A stretch of DNA of 64,000 nt. Source: Lentinus brumalis (Eukaryota; Basidiomycota; Agaricomycetes; Polyporales; Polyporaceae). The DNA lies in assembly GCA_001792895.1 (NCBI GenBank), contig MARA01000026.1:1-64000 (forward strand), given 5' to 3'. Below, in pieces: positions 32,602 to 44,453 of the stretch. Below the pieces are notes generated by a model. That model was given only the letters and a program-made list of their open reading frames with translations. It ran no database searches and was not told where the DNA came from. A program made the position numbers and the translations under genes. Numbering within the stretch: position 1 is the first letter of the stretch; each line of letters starts with the position of its first letter.

Positions 32602-34260
32602 TCATACACGAGGCAGGATACTCTGCGCGGGAGGGAAGACTGCAAGAATAACGCGGAGGCTGAAGCGGTACGGCCACAGGACGACACTTTGCACGATATC
32701 GAACGTCTTCGGCCCGACCCCAGGCGCCTTACGCGCCCGCGCGCCGTTGCTGAGGCTCCTGCTCCTGCTCTTGCTCTTGCCATTGAGCGCAGGCGAGGCC
32801 GGCCCGTCGCGGTCGACGAAGGTGTCCTCGGAGTCAGAGTCCTCGGCCTCCGGAATCGTTGCCAGCGTCGGGACAATGTGCGCGAAGTGCTTCTCGCGGT
32901 CAGGGCTGCGAGGGATCGGGTACAGGGGGGTGCTGTTGCTATGAGCGTGGCCATTGCTCCGAGACTTGACGTGTAACTCGTTGCCTTCTGACGGGTGGTC
33001 GGGGTCCTCGAGACCCAACATGAGGATAGTGCGGGGGACAGAGAGGATTTTTTCGAAACCAGAAGCGACGGCCGAGTGTGCTTGCTTGAACAGCGTGTCG
33101 CGGCCGGGCAGACGAATTCCGGCGGCCTCGAAGGCGGCGATGTCTTTCTTCCGCCGCTCGTCCAACGCCACGAGCGCCTGTTCGACCGTAGTGATGCGGA
33201 CGCTTTGCGCGGTGCGGACGGTGTCTGCCTTCCGCTCGTTGCGCTTGACAGTACGCTCGACGTCACCGAGGAAGTCGGAGAGGTCGTCGCAGACCTCGCG
33301 AAGCTGTTCGACGCGCTTCACGTGCTCCTGCAGATGATCCACTTCGCGCTCCAAAGACTCGATGCGCTTCAAGGCAGCGAGGAGGGTGCGCTCATTCTCT
33401 TCGTAGCGAGACGCGAGCGAGTCTTCGTCGGGGTAGTGTAGGGCTGTATGGAGCTCCTGAGTTCGCTCCTGGAGTCGGTTGACGAGGTGCGACCACGGCC
33501 GGATGCCTGTGGCGAGGACGAAGAGGGTGGTGCTGAACCAGGAGAGCGCGGCGCCGTCGCCGAGCGCTGAGAGTACGTAGCCAAGGAAGGCAGCGCCGAT
33601 GAATGGTGAGATGATAGCAAGACCCATGTAGATCAACTCGCTCCGCCGCAACTCGCTGTGAGCGACCGCGGTGAGGTATGCGATCTTCTCGTCTTCATCG
33701 GCATGGTGAGGGGGCAGAGGGGGCATGCGCCGTCCTGACTTGCGAGGACGCGCAGCAAGGTACAACTGCCAGGGAACTGCGCATATAATCAGTATTCGTC
33801 CAGCCTAGGGCCCGCTCGAGAGGTTTGTATGCATGAACGTACTCTCGACAATTTGGTGCAAGTAGAAAATGAGCAAGATGATGAGGAAGACGTTTTTGAT
33901 GTGGTCTCCTCCAGTGAGCCAGTTTCCGATGGGCGATACGAGGGCGACGATGATGGAGAGGTCCAATTCCGCCCACCTGCTCATCCCGCTTCGCTTCGCC
34001 TTTGGCATCTCTTCGCTCGCAGGTGTCCTCCGGGGGGTCATTGGAGATGGTATTGCGCGACCCTTGCCCTTCCTGCCAGGGCTCGGAGAGAGAGCGTCGT
34101 GATACTCGCTCTCGTTCTCGTCTTCAGAACCACTCACACTCTCGACATCGACATCCACCTCCAGATCGTCCGCCTCGCCGTTCAACCCGTTTGTCTGTTT
34201 TGTATGTGGTATCTTGACCTTGGAAGGCCCTGCCTCCGGAGTACGATGCGCCATGACCAT
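32602..34260 (-). CDS. Conserved fungal membrane protein with coiled coil
   Basis: Two exons, 34260-33843 and 33776-32602, giving 530 residues; the GTACGT...GCGCAG intron joins YLHQIVE to IPWQLYLAARPRK in frame. The N-terminal ~95 residues are acidic and Ser/Pro rich (SGSEDENESEYHDALS). A first hydrophobic helix follows (NVFLIILLIFYLHQI), then a pair (LIYMGLAIISPFIGAAFLGY, LSWFSTTLFVLATGI). A long charged coiled coil spans about residues 225-360 (HLQEHVKRVEQLREVCDDL). The C-terminus has an Arg/Ser-rich segment (NGKSKSRSRSLSNGARARK) and a last hydrophobic stretch (VVLWPYRFSLRVILAVFP). No enzymatic motif. Function unknown; it may sit in the ER or nuclear envelope, which is only an inference from topology. 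Confidence 0.8.
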
Positions 34261-34780
34261 ATGAGATGAGAGAAAGTGGGCTGTCGTGTGCGAGGGCAGC
34301 GGGCTGTGCGGAACTCGAGCGTGTTAAGTAATAGAATTCGAAGCGTCCGGGCGCAGGGCAACGAGTCTTCGACCGCACTGCGACCACAGCGTCGAGGCGT
34401 GTTTGACTAGAACCGTGTCAGAGCCAGCATTCCGCGCGCAGAATGCGCAGTGCTCGTCGTCGAAGAACGCGTCGACGTCGTGGTCGAGAGGAAAGATGGT
34501 AGACGCGTCGGCTGCGGCATGTCCATGCAACCAACGGCCATGACGCACAGACAGCAACCCGAATGCCAGAAACGGCAATATTGTGCGTCTGCTGCCGGCT
34601 TCGAATCCCTCACCTGGCAAACAATACCGCCACGCAGTCACAGGGATGCTACAGATGAATTGTATGCTACAGATAAGTGAGAGATACAGGAGGTAGAAAT
34701 GTTGTACTTGAGAGCTGGGGAGAGCTCCATCAGTCCGAGAACGGAACAGAAGTACGTGAAACGACGAACATGTCCGCGAC
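34261..34780. other. Intergenic, no gene seen
   Basis: Upstream region of the coiled-coil membrane-protein gene and 3' flank of the divergent STE3 gene, both on the minus strand. Confidence 0.4.
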
Positions 34781-36654
34781 CTAAACAGTTTCCTTCACCA
34801 CCGTCATGTAAATGCCATCAGGCAGGCCGTCCGACCCTTGTCTGCGTGTCCTGCGCGAGCTCGCGCTCAATGCACGAGGTAACATGTCCCGGCTTCGCAT
34901 CTTTCGCACGTGCCTTGGCACCGCGAGGCCAGGGCCCGCACCCTCAGAGTCCGACAGGTGGTCCTGGAACGGCACGATGTGCGGCTCATAGTCGTCGTAG
35001 AACGAGCCATATGCGCTCATGCTGATCGTGGAGGAAGCCATGCTGGTCGTGAGGGAGAGCACGCTCACAGGGCGCTCGGGTGCGGGGCCGGGAGTGGGGG
35101 AAGGAGGGTGAATGTTGATCGGGTTGACGCTCGACTTCGGCGACGGAGTGCGAGGAGAGGTGGGTACCGTTGACGGAGGAAGGGGCCATGGTGCCGACAG
35201 AATGTCACTCGGCCGCGCCTTGTCCTTGTCCTTGTTCTTAGACAACGAGGGCGCCGGCGGAAATGTGGATGGTGGCGGAGATGCTGCCTTACGTGGAGGC
35301 GAGTACAAGGCAGGAGGAAACGCCGGCAGACCAAGGGCCTCGCGACCCGTAGGCGACTCGATGTAGTGCAGCGTCGACTGGACGAAAGCATCGTCGTTCT
35401 CAGGGGAGGCACACGACGATGAGGACGACAGGGGTCTCTCCGGGATAGACAGCTTCGCGAGGTTTGACAGCTTGAGCTTCGCAGTCCCCGCTCCCATCGG
35501 GTTCCACACGTCCTCCGAGGCGAGCGACTTCGCGTCTCCAACCAGTGTCGGAGACGACGGCATGCTGCTCAGAGCCTGTGCCCGGAAGGAGTTGGACGAG
35601 AACACAAGGGGATCACGAACTGGTCGCCGGAGGATCGTGGCACGGAACCATCGCGAGAGGACCTGGTAGCCGCGCGAGCTGTCGTCCGTCGCACGGCAGA
35701 TCAGACCGAGGATCGTCATGGCGATCAGGACGAACGAGCTGGCGGGCACGACCCACCACTCGACCTCCGTCCTGACGCGGTCGATGCCCGAATCCGCGGG
35801 GACGATGAAGATCTCCGACATGTGCGCGTGCACGCCGCTCCATGTATCCGTCGACCACGTCTGCAGGCCGCCGATCGCGACGATCCGTGCGTACATGGCG
35901 TAGATGGTGGTCGCATACGAGATGGCGGCGATGAGGACGGACGTGGCGAGCGGCCGGATGAAGGCGAAGATGTTGAGGCGGGGAGAGTCCTGAATGTGGC
36001 TGAAGAATACAAGGCCGCTATCCAGGCGGGCGCGAACGGCGAGTAAGGCGAATCCGAAGGTAGTGCTACAGACGAGGAGAGGCGGGAGCCAGATGACGAT
36101 TAGGGAGACGGATGATGTATAGATAGAGGCCGAGCATCCGAAGTCGGCGATGATGTCGAAACGATGGGATTGCACGATAACATCTGTGGACGAGTGGATT
36201 TTCAGTCGAAGTGCATCGGAGGAGATCGCGGGGCCACTCACGGAGAACGATGTAAGCGAGAGGAATGATTAGGCAGAACGTAAGGTCTTGCATATATGTA
36301 TGCGCTCGCTGTGTGACTTCTTGGCCGATCGCGCACTGGCGAAGCTTGCGGGCTAGCGCGAGCGCACATCCAGGCAGCCCCACCTGCGCAGCGAGCAGCA
36401 CTCTCGTCACTGCACGAGATCAGCCGCGAACGTACGAGGGAATGGTACAACATACTGATGTCGCACCATGCAGGTACGTGGACGTTGTCGTTTCCGGACC
36501 ATAGCAAGGCGTTGACTCCGTGGACGAGATTGCACAGAATGAGCCACGCCGCGAGCGAGATGACAGCGATGTTACGGGAGTGCAGGAACGCCGGCGACAG
36601 CAGGAGAAGGAGACTCATGCATAGGAAGGAGACAGCCGGGAGTTCCGTGTGCAT
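34781..36654 (-). CDS. STE3.3: STE3-type receptor 3, divergent, with long cytosolic tail
   Basis: Three exons, 36654-36456, 36409-36242, 36183-34781, giving 589 residues. The N-terminus has two helices and ends in the family motif HVPAWCDI immediately before a phase-1 intron, exactly as in the other two receptors. A second intron at the position preceding HRFDI is also shared, and the HRFDIIADFGC segment corresponds to HRFDILEGIGC. Later helices (LIVIWLPPLLVCSTTFGFALL, PLATSVLIAAISYATTIYAM, VVPASSFVLIAMTILGLIC) complete a seven-helix layout. It lacks the NRYFRLMxxAxxE block conserved in receptors 1 and 2. Its tail of about 310 residues is rich in Ser and Pro and far longer than theirs. No pheromone gene was seen next to it (nearest 6.3 kb away). 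Probably a non-mating STE3-like paralogue. Confidence 0.85.
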
Positions 36655-37905
36655 CTTCGCAGTCGTTATACGTTACTTACAGGAGCCTGTCTAGGTGTCG
36701 CTGAGGCTGCGGGAGGCGCGAGAAGGAAGGGAGTGTCGGGCTCCAGGCGTCGAGCGAGGGTTTGCGTTCGGGTATAGTGGTGTGGGCAGCGAAGGGTCCG
36801 AGCATAGAGTTCACGACAGCATTATCACTGTCTTCGCTTACTGGGAAGGGTTCCCCGAGGGTCCGAGTCGGCGGGGGAAAACAAGGATGCACAACCCGAG
36901 CACAACACGGACGTGCGCCACGCCTGCCTCGAGCCTGTGCTGCCGTGCCTTCTAGTGCTTTTCAGTGAGTAAATGACGAGCACATTCGCCGCCTTCGCTG
37001 CTTCTGGAAAGGCGAACATAAGTGAGAAGCCCAAAGGAGGTGCTTGATTGGGTCGCCAGGAAAGGAAGTCCCTATGTAGTCGTCAGATTCGGCAAGTCAT
37101 CCGGATCGTGCTCTCAGTCGCCAGGCCACGGGCTTTCCACGTTCTCAGGCAGTTGACTGGAGTAAGAACAATCAGTAGATTCGGAAGGTTGAAAGGAAGG
37201 TGATTCACTCACCACCGCTGCTATCGGCATCATGGGAATGGGCCGACTCGCGTCGGCTGGACGCATCGACGTCCCAGAGAGAGGCAGAAGAACTATAAGA
37301 TCAACGCAACTCCGCATGAGCATCCCGTTCTGGAGGTTGACATGCTAGTCGGCGGCCTTGCCCGACTCGCCAAGGGAGGTGGTGGAGGAGGTCGGGTACT
37401 TTGATGGATCGAAGACGATTCTAAATTCTCGCAAGCCATAGCCGGGATCGATGTGTAGAAGTCACTGTAACATCGTACCAGGGTTAAGCGCCTCCTTCAA
37501 CAGATATCAGTTTCATGGAGTTGTCAATTGTAGGAACGATGAGTGCAGCGGAACGAAGAAACGTTCGGTCAGGAGCAGTGAGCGACGTGGCGCCAATATC
37601 GCAGCGTCGGCAATTGCCGATGCAGCAGCCTGCAGACCGAACCGAATCCGAGTTCAAGTTGCACTCAAGCTCAAATCTGGCAGACTCTGGCTGCCATAAC
37701 ATAGTCTGCACAATCCTCAGCCGAAGTGTGGGACGTGAACCTGGTGCCGCCATTAGGAACATCAGTAGACCGGGAAATCCATTAACGGCTATTAACACCG
37801 CAGACTACTGATGAACAAGCTATGAACCAACGAAATTGTCCGATAAAAAAGAGTGTCTGAGATTATCAAAAGCGTCGACTCGCCCATCCTACAAGTCCGT
37901 CCTAC
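36655..37905. other. Intergenic with a possible coding relic on the minus strand
   Basis: Upstream region of receptor 3. On the minus strand, 37450-37344 translates to IDPGYGLREFRIVFDPSKYP followed by a short Ser/Thr-rich end and a stop. It is preceded in another frame by PWYDVTVTSTH, which looks protein-like but has no start or intact exon structure. Otherwise nothing clear. Confidence 0.3.
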
Positions 37906-38640
37906 TCACGCATCGACGAGCTGGACCGCAACCTCGCGGCAGCTAACAAAGTCGTAGACACCATTATCCTCCGCCTTGTACACGAGCACGTCGAGCGGCT
38001 TGTCGTAGAACGTGCTCGAGCCCGTGCACAGCGAAAAGCTGTCCGTGTCGCCGTGCAGCATGAGGAGCGGGTGCACGGGGTTGCCGCCGTGAGGCGACGT
38101 CCCGACCTACACGAAGCCGCCACATTCAGCGCCTGCACTGTCAAAGTCTCGGACCAAATGAACGTACGACACCGCAGTACACCTTGGCCGCGCCGACGTT
38201 CGTGGGCGCGAAGTTGGTGGGGTTTCCGGCGTCGACGTCGAGGTCAACAGTGCCGACAGGACCATCCGCTCTCAGGCCGACGAGTCCGCCGTCTACGAGC
38301 TTGACGGTGGGGAACTCGATCTCGGAGAATGTGTCGATGGTCTGCCACGGGGATCGGCGTGAGTGCGCTGCTAGGTAGGTATTGAGAGACGGAAGAGGCT
38401 CACAGCGAGAGAGCGGCGGCTGGAGCTGATGGTCCCGACGGGAGGGCTGAAGACCAGGCGAATGCCAGGCACGTCGAGGCCCACGTCGGTCTTGTTGATC
38501 GCGGCGAGCGTGTAGGGACCGCCGTTGCCGAAAGTCGGTCCTCCGACATCGCACGGGGAAGTCGTCTGGCGAGGCACGGTGCTGGGGAGTGCGAGCACGG
38601 AGGAGGCAGCGAGGCCCACAACGAGGAGGGAGGAGAACAT
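37906..38640 (-). CDS. Small secreted protein of unknown function
   Basis: Three exons, 38640-38404, 38341-38168, 38106-37906, giving 203 residues. A clear signal peptide: MFSSLLVVGLAASSVLALP. The mature part starts with a short propeptide-like STVPRQTT and then CDVGGPTFGNGGPYTLAAIN. Other segments: GLDVPGIRLVFSPPVG, IDTFSEIEFPTVKLVDGGLV, and the C-terminal GDTDSFSLCTGSS with DFVSCREVAVQLVDA. Four cysteines in the mature chain (CDVGG, VYCGV, SLCTG, VSCRE) could form two disulfides. It resembles small secreted proteins common in Agaricomycetes; no catalytic motif is visible. Start ATG at 38640 is set by the signal peptide. Confidence 0.85.
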
Positions 38641-40573
38641 GCTGTGTTTGGGATGAAGTTCGAAGTGAAGGGCGGAGGTGGCCGAGTCAGAAGACTGAAG
38701 GCGGGTAAGTGAGGAGTGAAGAAGGCGAATGAACAGACGGACGGCTCGCTGTGCTCATACTTATACCATTCTGCTTGCGGGGTGCGGTTACCGTGCCGCT
38801 ATGGCTCCAAGAGAAGCTCTGTCGTTTTCCGGCTGTCCTACACACGTCGCTCATCTGAGGCCGTGTTGACTCCTTATCCTAGACGTTGTACCCTAGGAAG
38901 AGGTTTGTAGGCGAACGGAAGAGTCGAATTGACGGACTGCCTTGCATGAGTCGGAGGCAGTGAGGCTGAAGGGTAACCGGGCCGCTGCAACGCGTCGGCG
39001 ACGAAGGCTTGAACAGCGCGCCGTTTAAACGATTGGCGCATTCAAACTTGTGGTATAGTCGGTGACGGATCGCCGTGGCCGATGGCGAACCATGCTCGGA
39101 CCGAGGATGAGAGCAAGCTAGTGCAGCGTCTTGTATCGTAAGATGTGCTGTGGGCCCACCAAGCGAGCAGCATTAAATGCTAACACCGCGCCGCAGAATC
39201 AAACATCCGGCCCATATCAGCCCCAGTGTACACGAGTCCTATATAGAGTCGGTAAGCAATGCGAGAAATGCAAGCGAGCAACAGAATACTTATGTACTTG
39301 CATGACGCGTCCGAGTCTTGGAGTTGACTGCGACTAGCAAATGAGTGTGACCAGGTCGGCAGCAGAGACAGCTCCTGCATACGGTACACTATGTCCATAG
39401 TGACCTTCAGCTATCATGTAGTGCAGACCTTGGCAGATACCTAACTGGTAATTTCGAGCGGCGCGGATCCAGGAAGTAATCAATGACGGACATGGACAAC
39501 ACATGGACTCCAAGTCGTCTCCTTCGAGATGACTCGCCTTGCGCAAAGCACACACTATTATATACATAGCATCCCACTGGTCAGTGACAGATTGGGTTGG
39601 TGGAACAGGTCGGAGTGGGAGGGTTCGAGGAGGAGGACGCTGTGGTGGCGGGAGGGGAGCGGGCGCTAGGCAATCACCGGCTTTAGCCGCAGCGGCGACT
39701 CGCGGCGTCGCTCCAGTGAACAAATTCAGTTCACGCACGAGAAAATGCAGTTCTCCTCGTCCTTACCTTGCTTCCGACACCGGTCAATCTACTTCTCGAC
39801 TCTTGGGTATCAACCAGCCAAGAGAATCTCCTATGCTCACGGTGAGGATGAGCTACCAACGCTTACCAATAACGTCGCAGAAAACCAATCTTCCACTGAC
39901 TGAGATCGTGCTGGTAAGGACAGTCTTGAGGTCCTCGTATCAAAGCTCGGATACGCCATGGCGTTGGGATATCCCACGATAAGCATAAGTGTGGAGTACG
40001 ATGAACCACATCCCTTATAGGCCAGTCGCGACGGCGCCTCTGGAGCGCCATAAAAGGCCCACCATCTCTCTGACCTACCACCGTGGTTGAACTCTACACC
40101 TCGTTTCTACCTGTGGCAGCGACACTTCAGTGCTCACATAGCTTGCCAGGTCAGTATGTTACTTCTGCTACATTGGTTCCGCTCGCCTGACCAGCCCCGC
40201 CACACTACTCCTCCAGGCCAGAGTCGCGCCGGACCGTCATGGAGTTGCGGTTCTCTTCGCTCACATCCACGCCCACCGTCGTCGAATGCTCACAATTAAC
40301 ACCAGTTCCCAACGTCGAATGTCCACATCCTACTGCTGTTCCCGACGTCGAAAACCCTATTCCTCCGCATTCGCATCTATGGTCCCCAGTCTGGTGTCCA
40401 TTTCCTTCGCCTTCACTTTCTGCCAATTCCGTGGTGTGTTCTTTCCCTTCGCCCCACTCCTGGATACTCCAGTATGTTGCGCAGACGAGCACCTCGTACG
40501 CATCCATCCAAGAGGCCACGACCACCGCGCGGCGGAGCGCCATGAGCCACCACAACCACCTTCGCTTGGGAGC
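38641..40573. other. Intergenic, no supportable gene
   Basis: Promoter of the secreted-protein gene on the left and of the LRR-like gene on the right. An in-frame extension of the downstream gene reaches back to 40286 but is low-complexity and overlapped by shadow frames. No repeats of note. Confidence 0.4.
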
Positions 40574-42092
40574 ATGAGGCAACCACTAAAATCCATCCTC
40601 CGACACCCGGATCGTCAACAGTTGCCTCCTGTGGTTCCGCCTCGCAATGTGTCGCCATTTGATGGCCACTCGCAGGACTCTGCAACGCCTACGATGGCTT
40701 CAGCGCCGTCGACATTCTCGCCGGGGTATGTACCTTCGGATGTCGCCAGTACTACGCCGCAAGCCTGCTCCATCGCCGCCCGGAATTCTATCCGCATCGA
40801 TCTCACTCTTGGCGACGCCGGTGATATCGACAGCTTCCTCCGCGCAACCGCGGTATCCACCTTCTCTCAAGTCCGCGGTACTGTCCTGAGCTTCACAATC
40901 CCGCGTGGTGTGCTCGCACGAAGCGAACTTCAAGCGCGGAAGTTATGCGCGATGATGCTCCGGGAAGATCGACTCAGGCGCGTCACTGTGGCGGACGTTC
41001 AAGAGCTGCTCGACCTTGCCCCATGGGACATCCTCCACGACCTCTCCATTCCTGTTCTCGATCTCTCGCCCGCTAATATCGCGATTCTCAGGCCATTCCT
41101 GAGTAATCTCTACCATATGCAACTGTTGGATCCGCTGTTCCGCGGCCTTCCGCCTCGCTCCTCAAGCCCATTGGATGATGGAATGCAACGACGGATGAAC
41201 TCTGCGCTGGGCCTCTTCTGCTGCTGTGTCTACGGCGTACCGGAACTCGAGTTGAGGAACGTGCGACACGGTCTTCCCGCTGCGCCACACCCGGATTTTC
41301 AACTTACCTCACTGAGAGCGCTTTCCATCCACTTCACCTTCCACCCGAGCTCGCCTTCCCGGTACGAAGCCATCATGCCCCTCATAGTCAGACACTGCCC
41401 CAGCCTTTTCCAGCTCCGCATTGAAGAGCCTCGTCCTATCCGCGCCACCAGTCTCGCCGCACTGCAGGATGTGAGATTCGAAAATTGGCGCGCTCAAAGC
41501 CACCCTTCCGATGAATCCCCTGGTCCATGGGCGCGACGCGGCGCACTGCAATCCGTCTCCGGGTCTCTGTTCAGCATCTGGCTCCTCGCCCTCCGCCGCC
41601 GCGTTCATCATCTGCACATCACGTCCCTCGACGTGACACTGGACACGTACCCGTGGGCGCCGTCGTTGTCTCCGAGGGCGCTCTTCTGCGAAACTCGCCC
41701 GGATCGTCTGTCGGTGTGCCACGAAGACCTTCAGCACAGGCCCGGAGACGATTCCTTTGTCTCTGTCAACAAGTTTCTCGCCCATTTGGCCGTGGAAGTC
41801 GGTGAGCGCGCCCTCGCGGAGTCGTTCACGTCGCTGAAGCAGGTCGACGTCCACGTCACGACGTTGGATCCTCTGTATCCATGGAGGTTGGAGAGCTTCA
41901 TGGTAAGTCTCTGTTTCCTGCCGTCTCACAGCTGTCGTCTGACCGGCTGGGGCGCTTAATTTGCAGGCACTCTCTTGTGAGATCCTCAATGGTATCCCGA
42001 GCATAGCCTCCTATACCCTGCATCTCCGCTACAACTGCTGCGTTCAATGCGGGGACCTAGCTTTGGCTCGAACGCCTCGGCATCTCTTCTGA
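40574..42092 (+). CDS. LRR-like/F-box-type hypothetical protein
   Basis: One long exon (40574-41902) and a short second exon from 41967, joined at SFM/ALSCEIL. I start it at MRQPLKSILRHP because the preceding in-frame stretch is low-complexity; the frame is open back to 40286. The middle holds irregular Leu-rich strands (ILHDLSIPVLDLSPANIAIL, LTSLRALSIHF, CPSLFQLRIEE, VHHLHITSLDVTLD, SLKQVDVHVTTLD), typical of the LRR-like half of Agaricomycete F-box proteins, but no clear F-box is seen. The frame stops at 42092. A coherent continuation in the next frame (SNASASLLTCAAAEARMALW ... LPSLARITVMA, ending 42265) suggests a one-base deletion near 42060 and a truer end at 42265. Confidence 0.6.
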
Positions 42093-42908
42093 CTTGCGCC
42101 GCAGCGGAAGCCCGTATGGCATTGTGGCGCGATCAGGTCGAGCAAGCGTGTGCGACACTTCCGTCGCTCGCTAGGATCACAGTGATGGCGTCCGCCAACT
42201 GTAAGCCGTGCGAGGTGACACTGGTTCAAGGTGGGGTAGACGGTAGCCTGTCGAATAGTCTATAGTAGCTCTCGTCTGTGTGCATAGTCTCACTGAGATG
42301 TATCTCGTGTCCCTCAATCATCGTATGGCCTTGCTAGAACACAGATGTAATGGATTTTCCCCGACGTTCTGAAGTACATAACGACATAAGTATCGCTGCT
42401 TGCAGGCTCAGTCAAGAGTGTCAAGGGTCTCACACTGTCCGGGTCCCCGCCCGTGTGCAAGTTCGGAACCGGACCTCTTCTTCTGCTTAACCATCGCAGG
42501 CGATTACAGTGGCAGCACTCCAGGCATGCGTGCCGTCAGCAGCGCGTAGGCATGTACTTGTAATGAGTCTATCCGCTTGCGTCTAACGTCCCGGTTCGCT
42601 CATTTAGTAAGGCGGTAAAGATACTTACCGTTCACGTTCAGTGGCAACGTGTCACCTCAGCAACCGTCGACAAACGGACCTAATGATCAAGCACACATAC
42701 TGTCACGGAAGCATGTTTATGGTACGAAGTAGTCACAACGGCGAAGGTCGTTCGAAGGATGATACATGGGAACTGAATCAGCCCGAAATGGCGCAGATCG
42801 GGCGAGCGACTCGACTCCGACTCGAAGGTATGATGCCGCTGTTGCTGTTGTCATCTGCGAACACATAGTCAGAATGCTGATTCTTTCAGGATTTTACTTA
42901 CAAACCTA
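42093..42908. other. Intergenic, 3' flanks
   Basis: Contains the possible frame-shifted C-terminus of the LRR-like gene to 42265. Beyond that, no gene seen up to the end of the first pheromone gene. Confidence 0.4.
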
Positions 42909-43031
42909 CTAAGCGATAATGCAGTGGTATTGGCCGTTCCCTCCCCCATTCTCATGATCAACGAGCACACCTCCGGGAGTTTCGGCAGGAGCTTCGACTG
43001 GAACAACGGGTTCGATGGTGAATGTGTCCAT
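42909..43031 (-). CDS. Pheromone precursor, CaaX = CIIA
   Basis: Single-exon 40-residue peptide starting MDTFTIEP and ending QYHCIIA. Hallmarks of basidiomycete lipopeptide mating pheromone precursors are all present: very short, MD-x-F-like start, Pro/acidic leader, and a C-terminal CaaX box (CIIA) for farnesylation, AAX removal and methylation. A charged pair near the expected N-terminal processing site (LVDH-ENGGGNGQYHC) predicts a mature peptide of about 11 residues. It sits alone, 8.3 kb from receptor 2, beside the second MYND gene. A TATAAA box lies about 135 bp upstream. Too short for routine gene calling. Confidence 0.85.
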   Translation of the reverse strand: MDTFTIEPVVPVEAPAETPGGVLVDHENGGGNGQYHCIIA

Positions 43032-43161
43032 TGTCGAGCAGGAGTAGATGGTGAGTGTATAAGAGGTGCGTATGTTGAGTGATAGCTGACAGATCGCTTG
43101 TGGTGTGCAAGACCGCAGATGCTGGGTTTCGTGGGTCATCTCCCTCTCAGACATGGCTGCC

Positions 43162-43167
43162 TTTATA
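43162..43167 (-). promoter_or_regulatory. TATA box of the CIIA pheromone gene
   Basis: TATAAA (reverse complement of TTTATA) about 131-136 bp upstream of the ATG at 43031. All four pheromone genes have such an element 100-230 bp upstream. Confidence 0.5.
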
Positions 43168-44453
43168 CCGTACATGGACGCCAACGCCTGCCAAGGGCCA
43201 AGGCTACCCTCTGCGCGCAACGTGCCTGAAAGGGCGGAACGAACGCCACTGACTCTGTCGGAACTCATGGTATCGCGAATACTCTGGTCAGCTGCGTGTA
43301 CGTCTACATTTGTGTGGCGTTCGCCAACTAATCTGGATGCCAGGACAGCTGCAGTTCCCTCGATATCCTCGCATCGCCGTCACCATGGCGGATGGCGGTG
43401 AGTAGAATTTCATCTACCCGCGATGGCGCAGGGGCAGTGTTGCGAAAGGAGGCGACAAAGTTTGAATCGCGTACTACCATAGTTGGTAACGTACTGTCGC
43501 AGCTTCAGTCTTGGTTGTCAGCCGCACCATCCGGCCCCTCTACGGTTTAATTCCCAGCGGACGCCATATATACAGTACTATGGAGCCTTGTTGAAGCCTC
43601 CGGCGATACAAGGAACGACAGTATCAGACTGGCTTTGCCGAGCTCCAGTGTACGGTTACGCGTAACTCCTGCAATGGCCCGCCACGCACTGCCTGTCGAC
43701 GAGGCTTTCTAAGCTGACTCGCCGTCAGGCAGTGCGTCTGCCGGTCGACATCAGCACTTGGTCCATGCGTTATCGAGTTCCGCGGGCTCCTTTCCTGTTC
43801 GCAGCGTCACGATGGCGCATCTGTATCATTTGATAACTCGTCCCGAGTCACCCACTGACCGAGTCCCTTTTCAGACTATTGCGACCGAAGCCAAATGAGC
43901 GCAGTCAAGGCCTCAGCACACGCGCCGACGAACCTTCCACGGCCACTTGATATGCGCCATCGCACGAGTTGTAGCTAGTTGCCTTGACTCGTCCTCAAGT
44001 CCTCCTTCGCAAAAGCCCGACTTGAAGCTCATGTGTTGTTCAGACTTTGGACCATCTAGGCAACTTCGGGCCATCTAGGCAACTTCGGGCCATTTAGGTG
44101 GCAAGCTCGCCAGCATGCCGCTAGCCTCCTTATACGGAGTACATCTACAAGGCAAGTATAAGCAACCTTCCGAGAGCGATGCGGGGATGTCATGGGTTAC
44201 AAGGCTGTGATCAGTGTGAGAGGAATGTGGTTGTGCCCTAGTTCTGCAATTGTGAGCCAATGTGAGCGCATCAACATCTCGTGCCAAGCCCGAGCGAGAA
44301 CGAAGCCAGGAGCGCTCGTCATCTTATTGTGAGTACAAGTCATCCAAATACGCGTTCAGCAACGCTCATCAGTACAGTATCATCACCCTGGTCTCAATAC
44401 TCTGCGCCTCGCCCGACCCACTGCCCACTACTCTCCGAGCCGTGCGCGACGAT
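43168..44453. other. Intergenic; contains a 19-bp tandem repeat
   Basis: At about 44051-44097 the unit CCATCTAGGCAACTTCGGG is repeated with a partial third copy (CCATTTAGG). The frame of the downstream MYND gene is open upstream to 44262, but comparison with its paralogue favours the later start. No other gene seen. Confidence 0.5.

Noticed and set aside
42841..42868. Possible CaaX box (CVRR) on the minus strand
   Set aside because: The last residues are Arg-Arg, not an aliphatic-aliphatic-X pattern, and no short MD-x-F frame leads to it.
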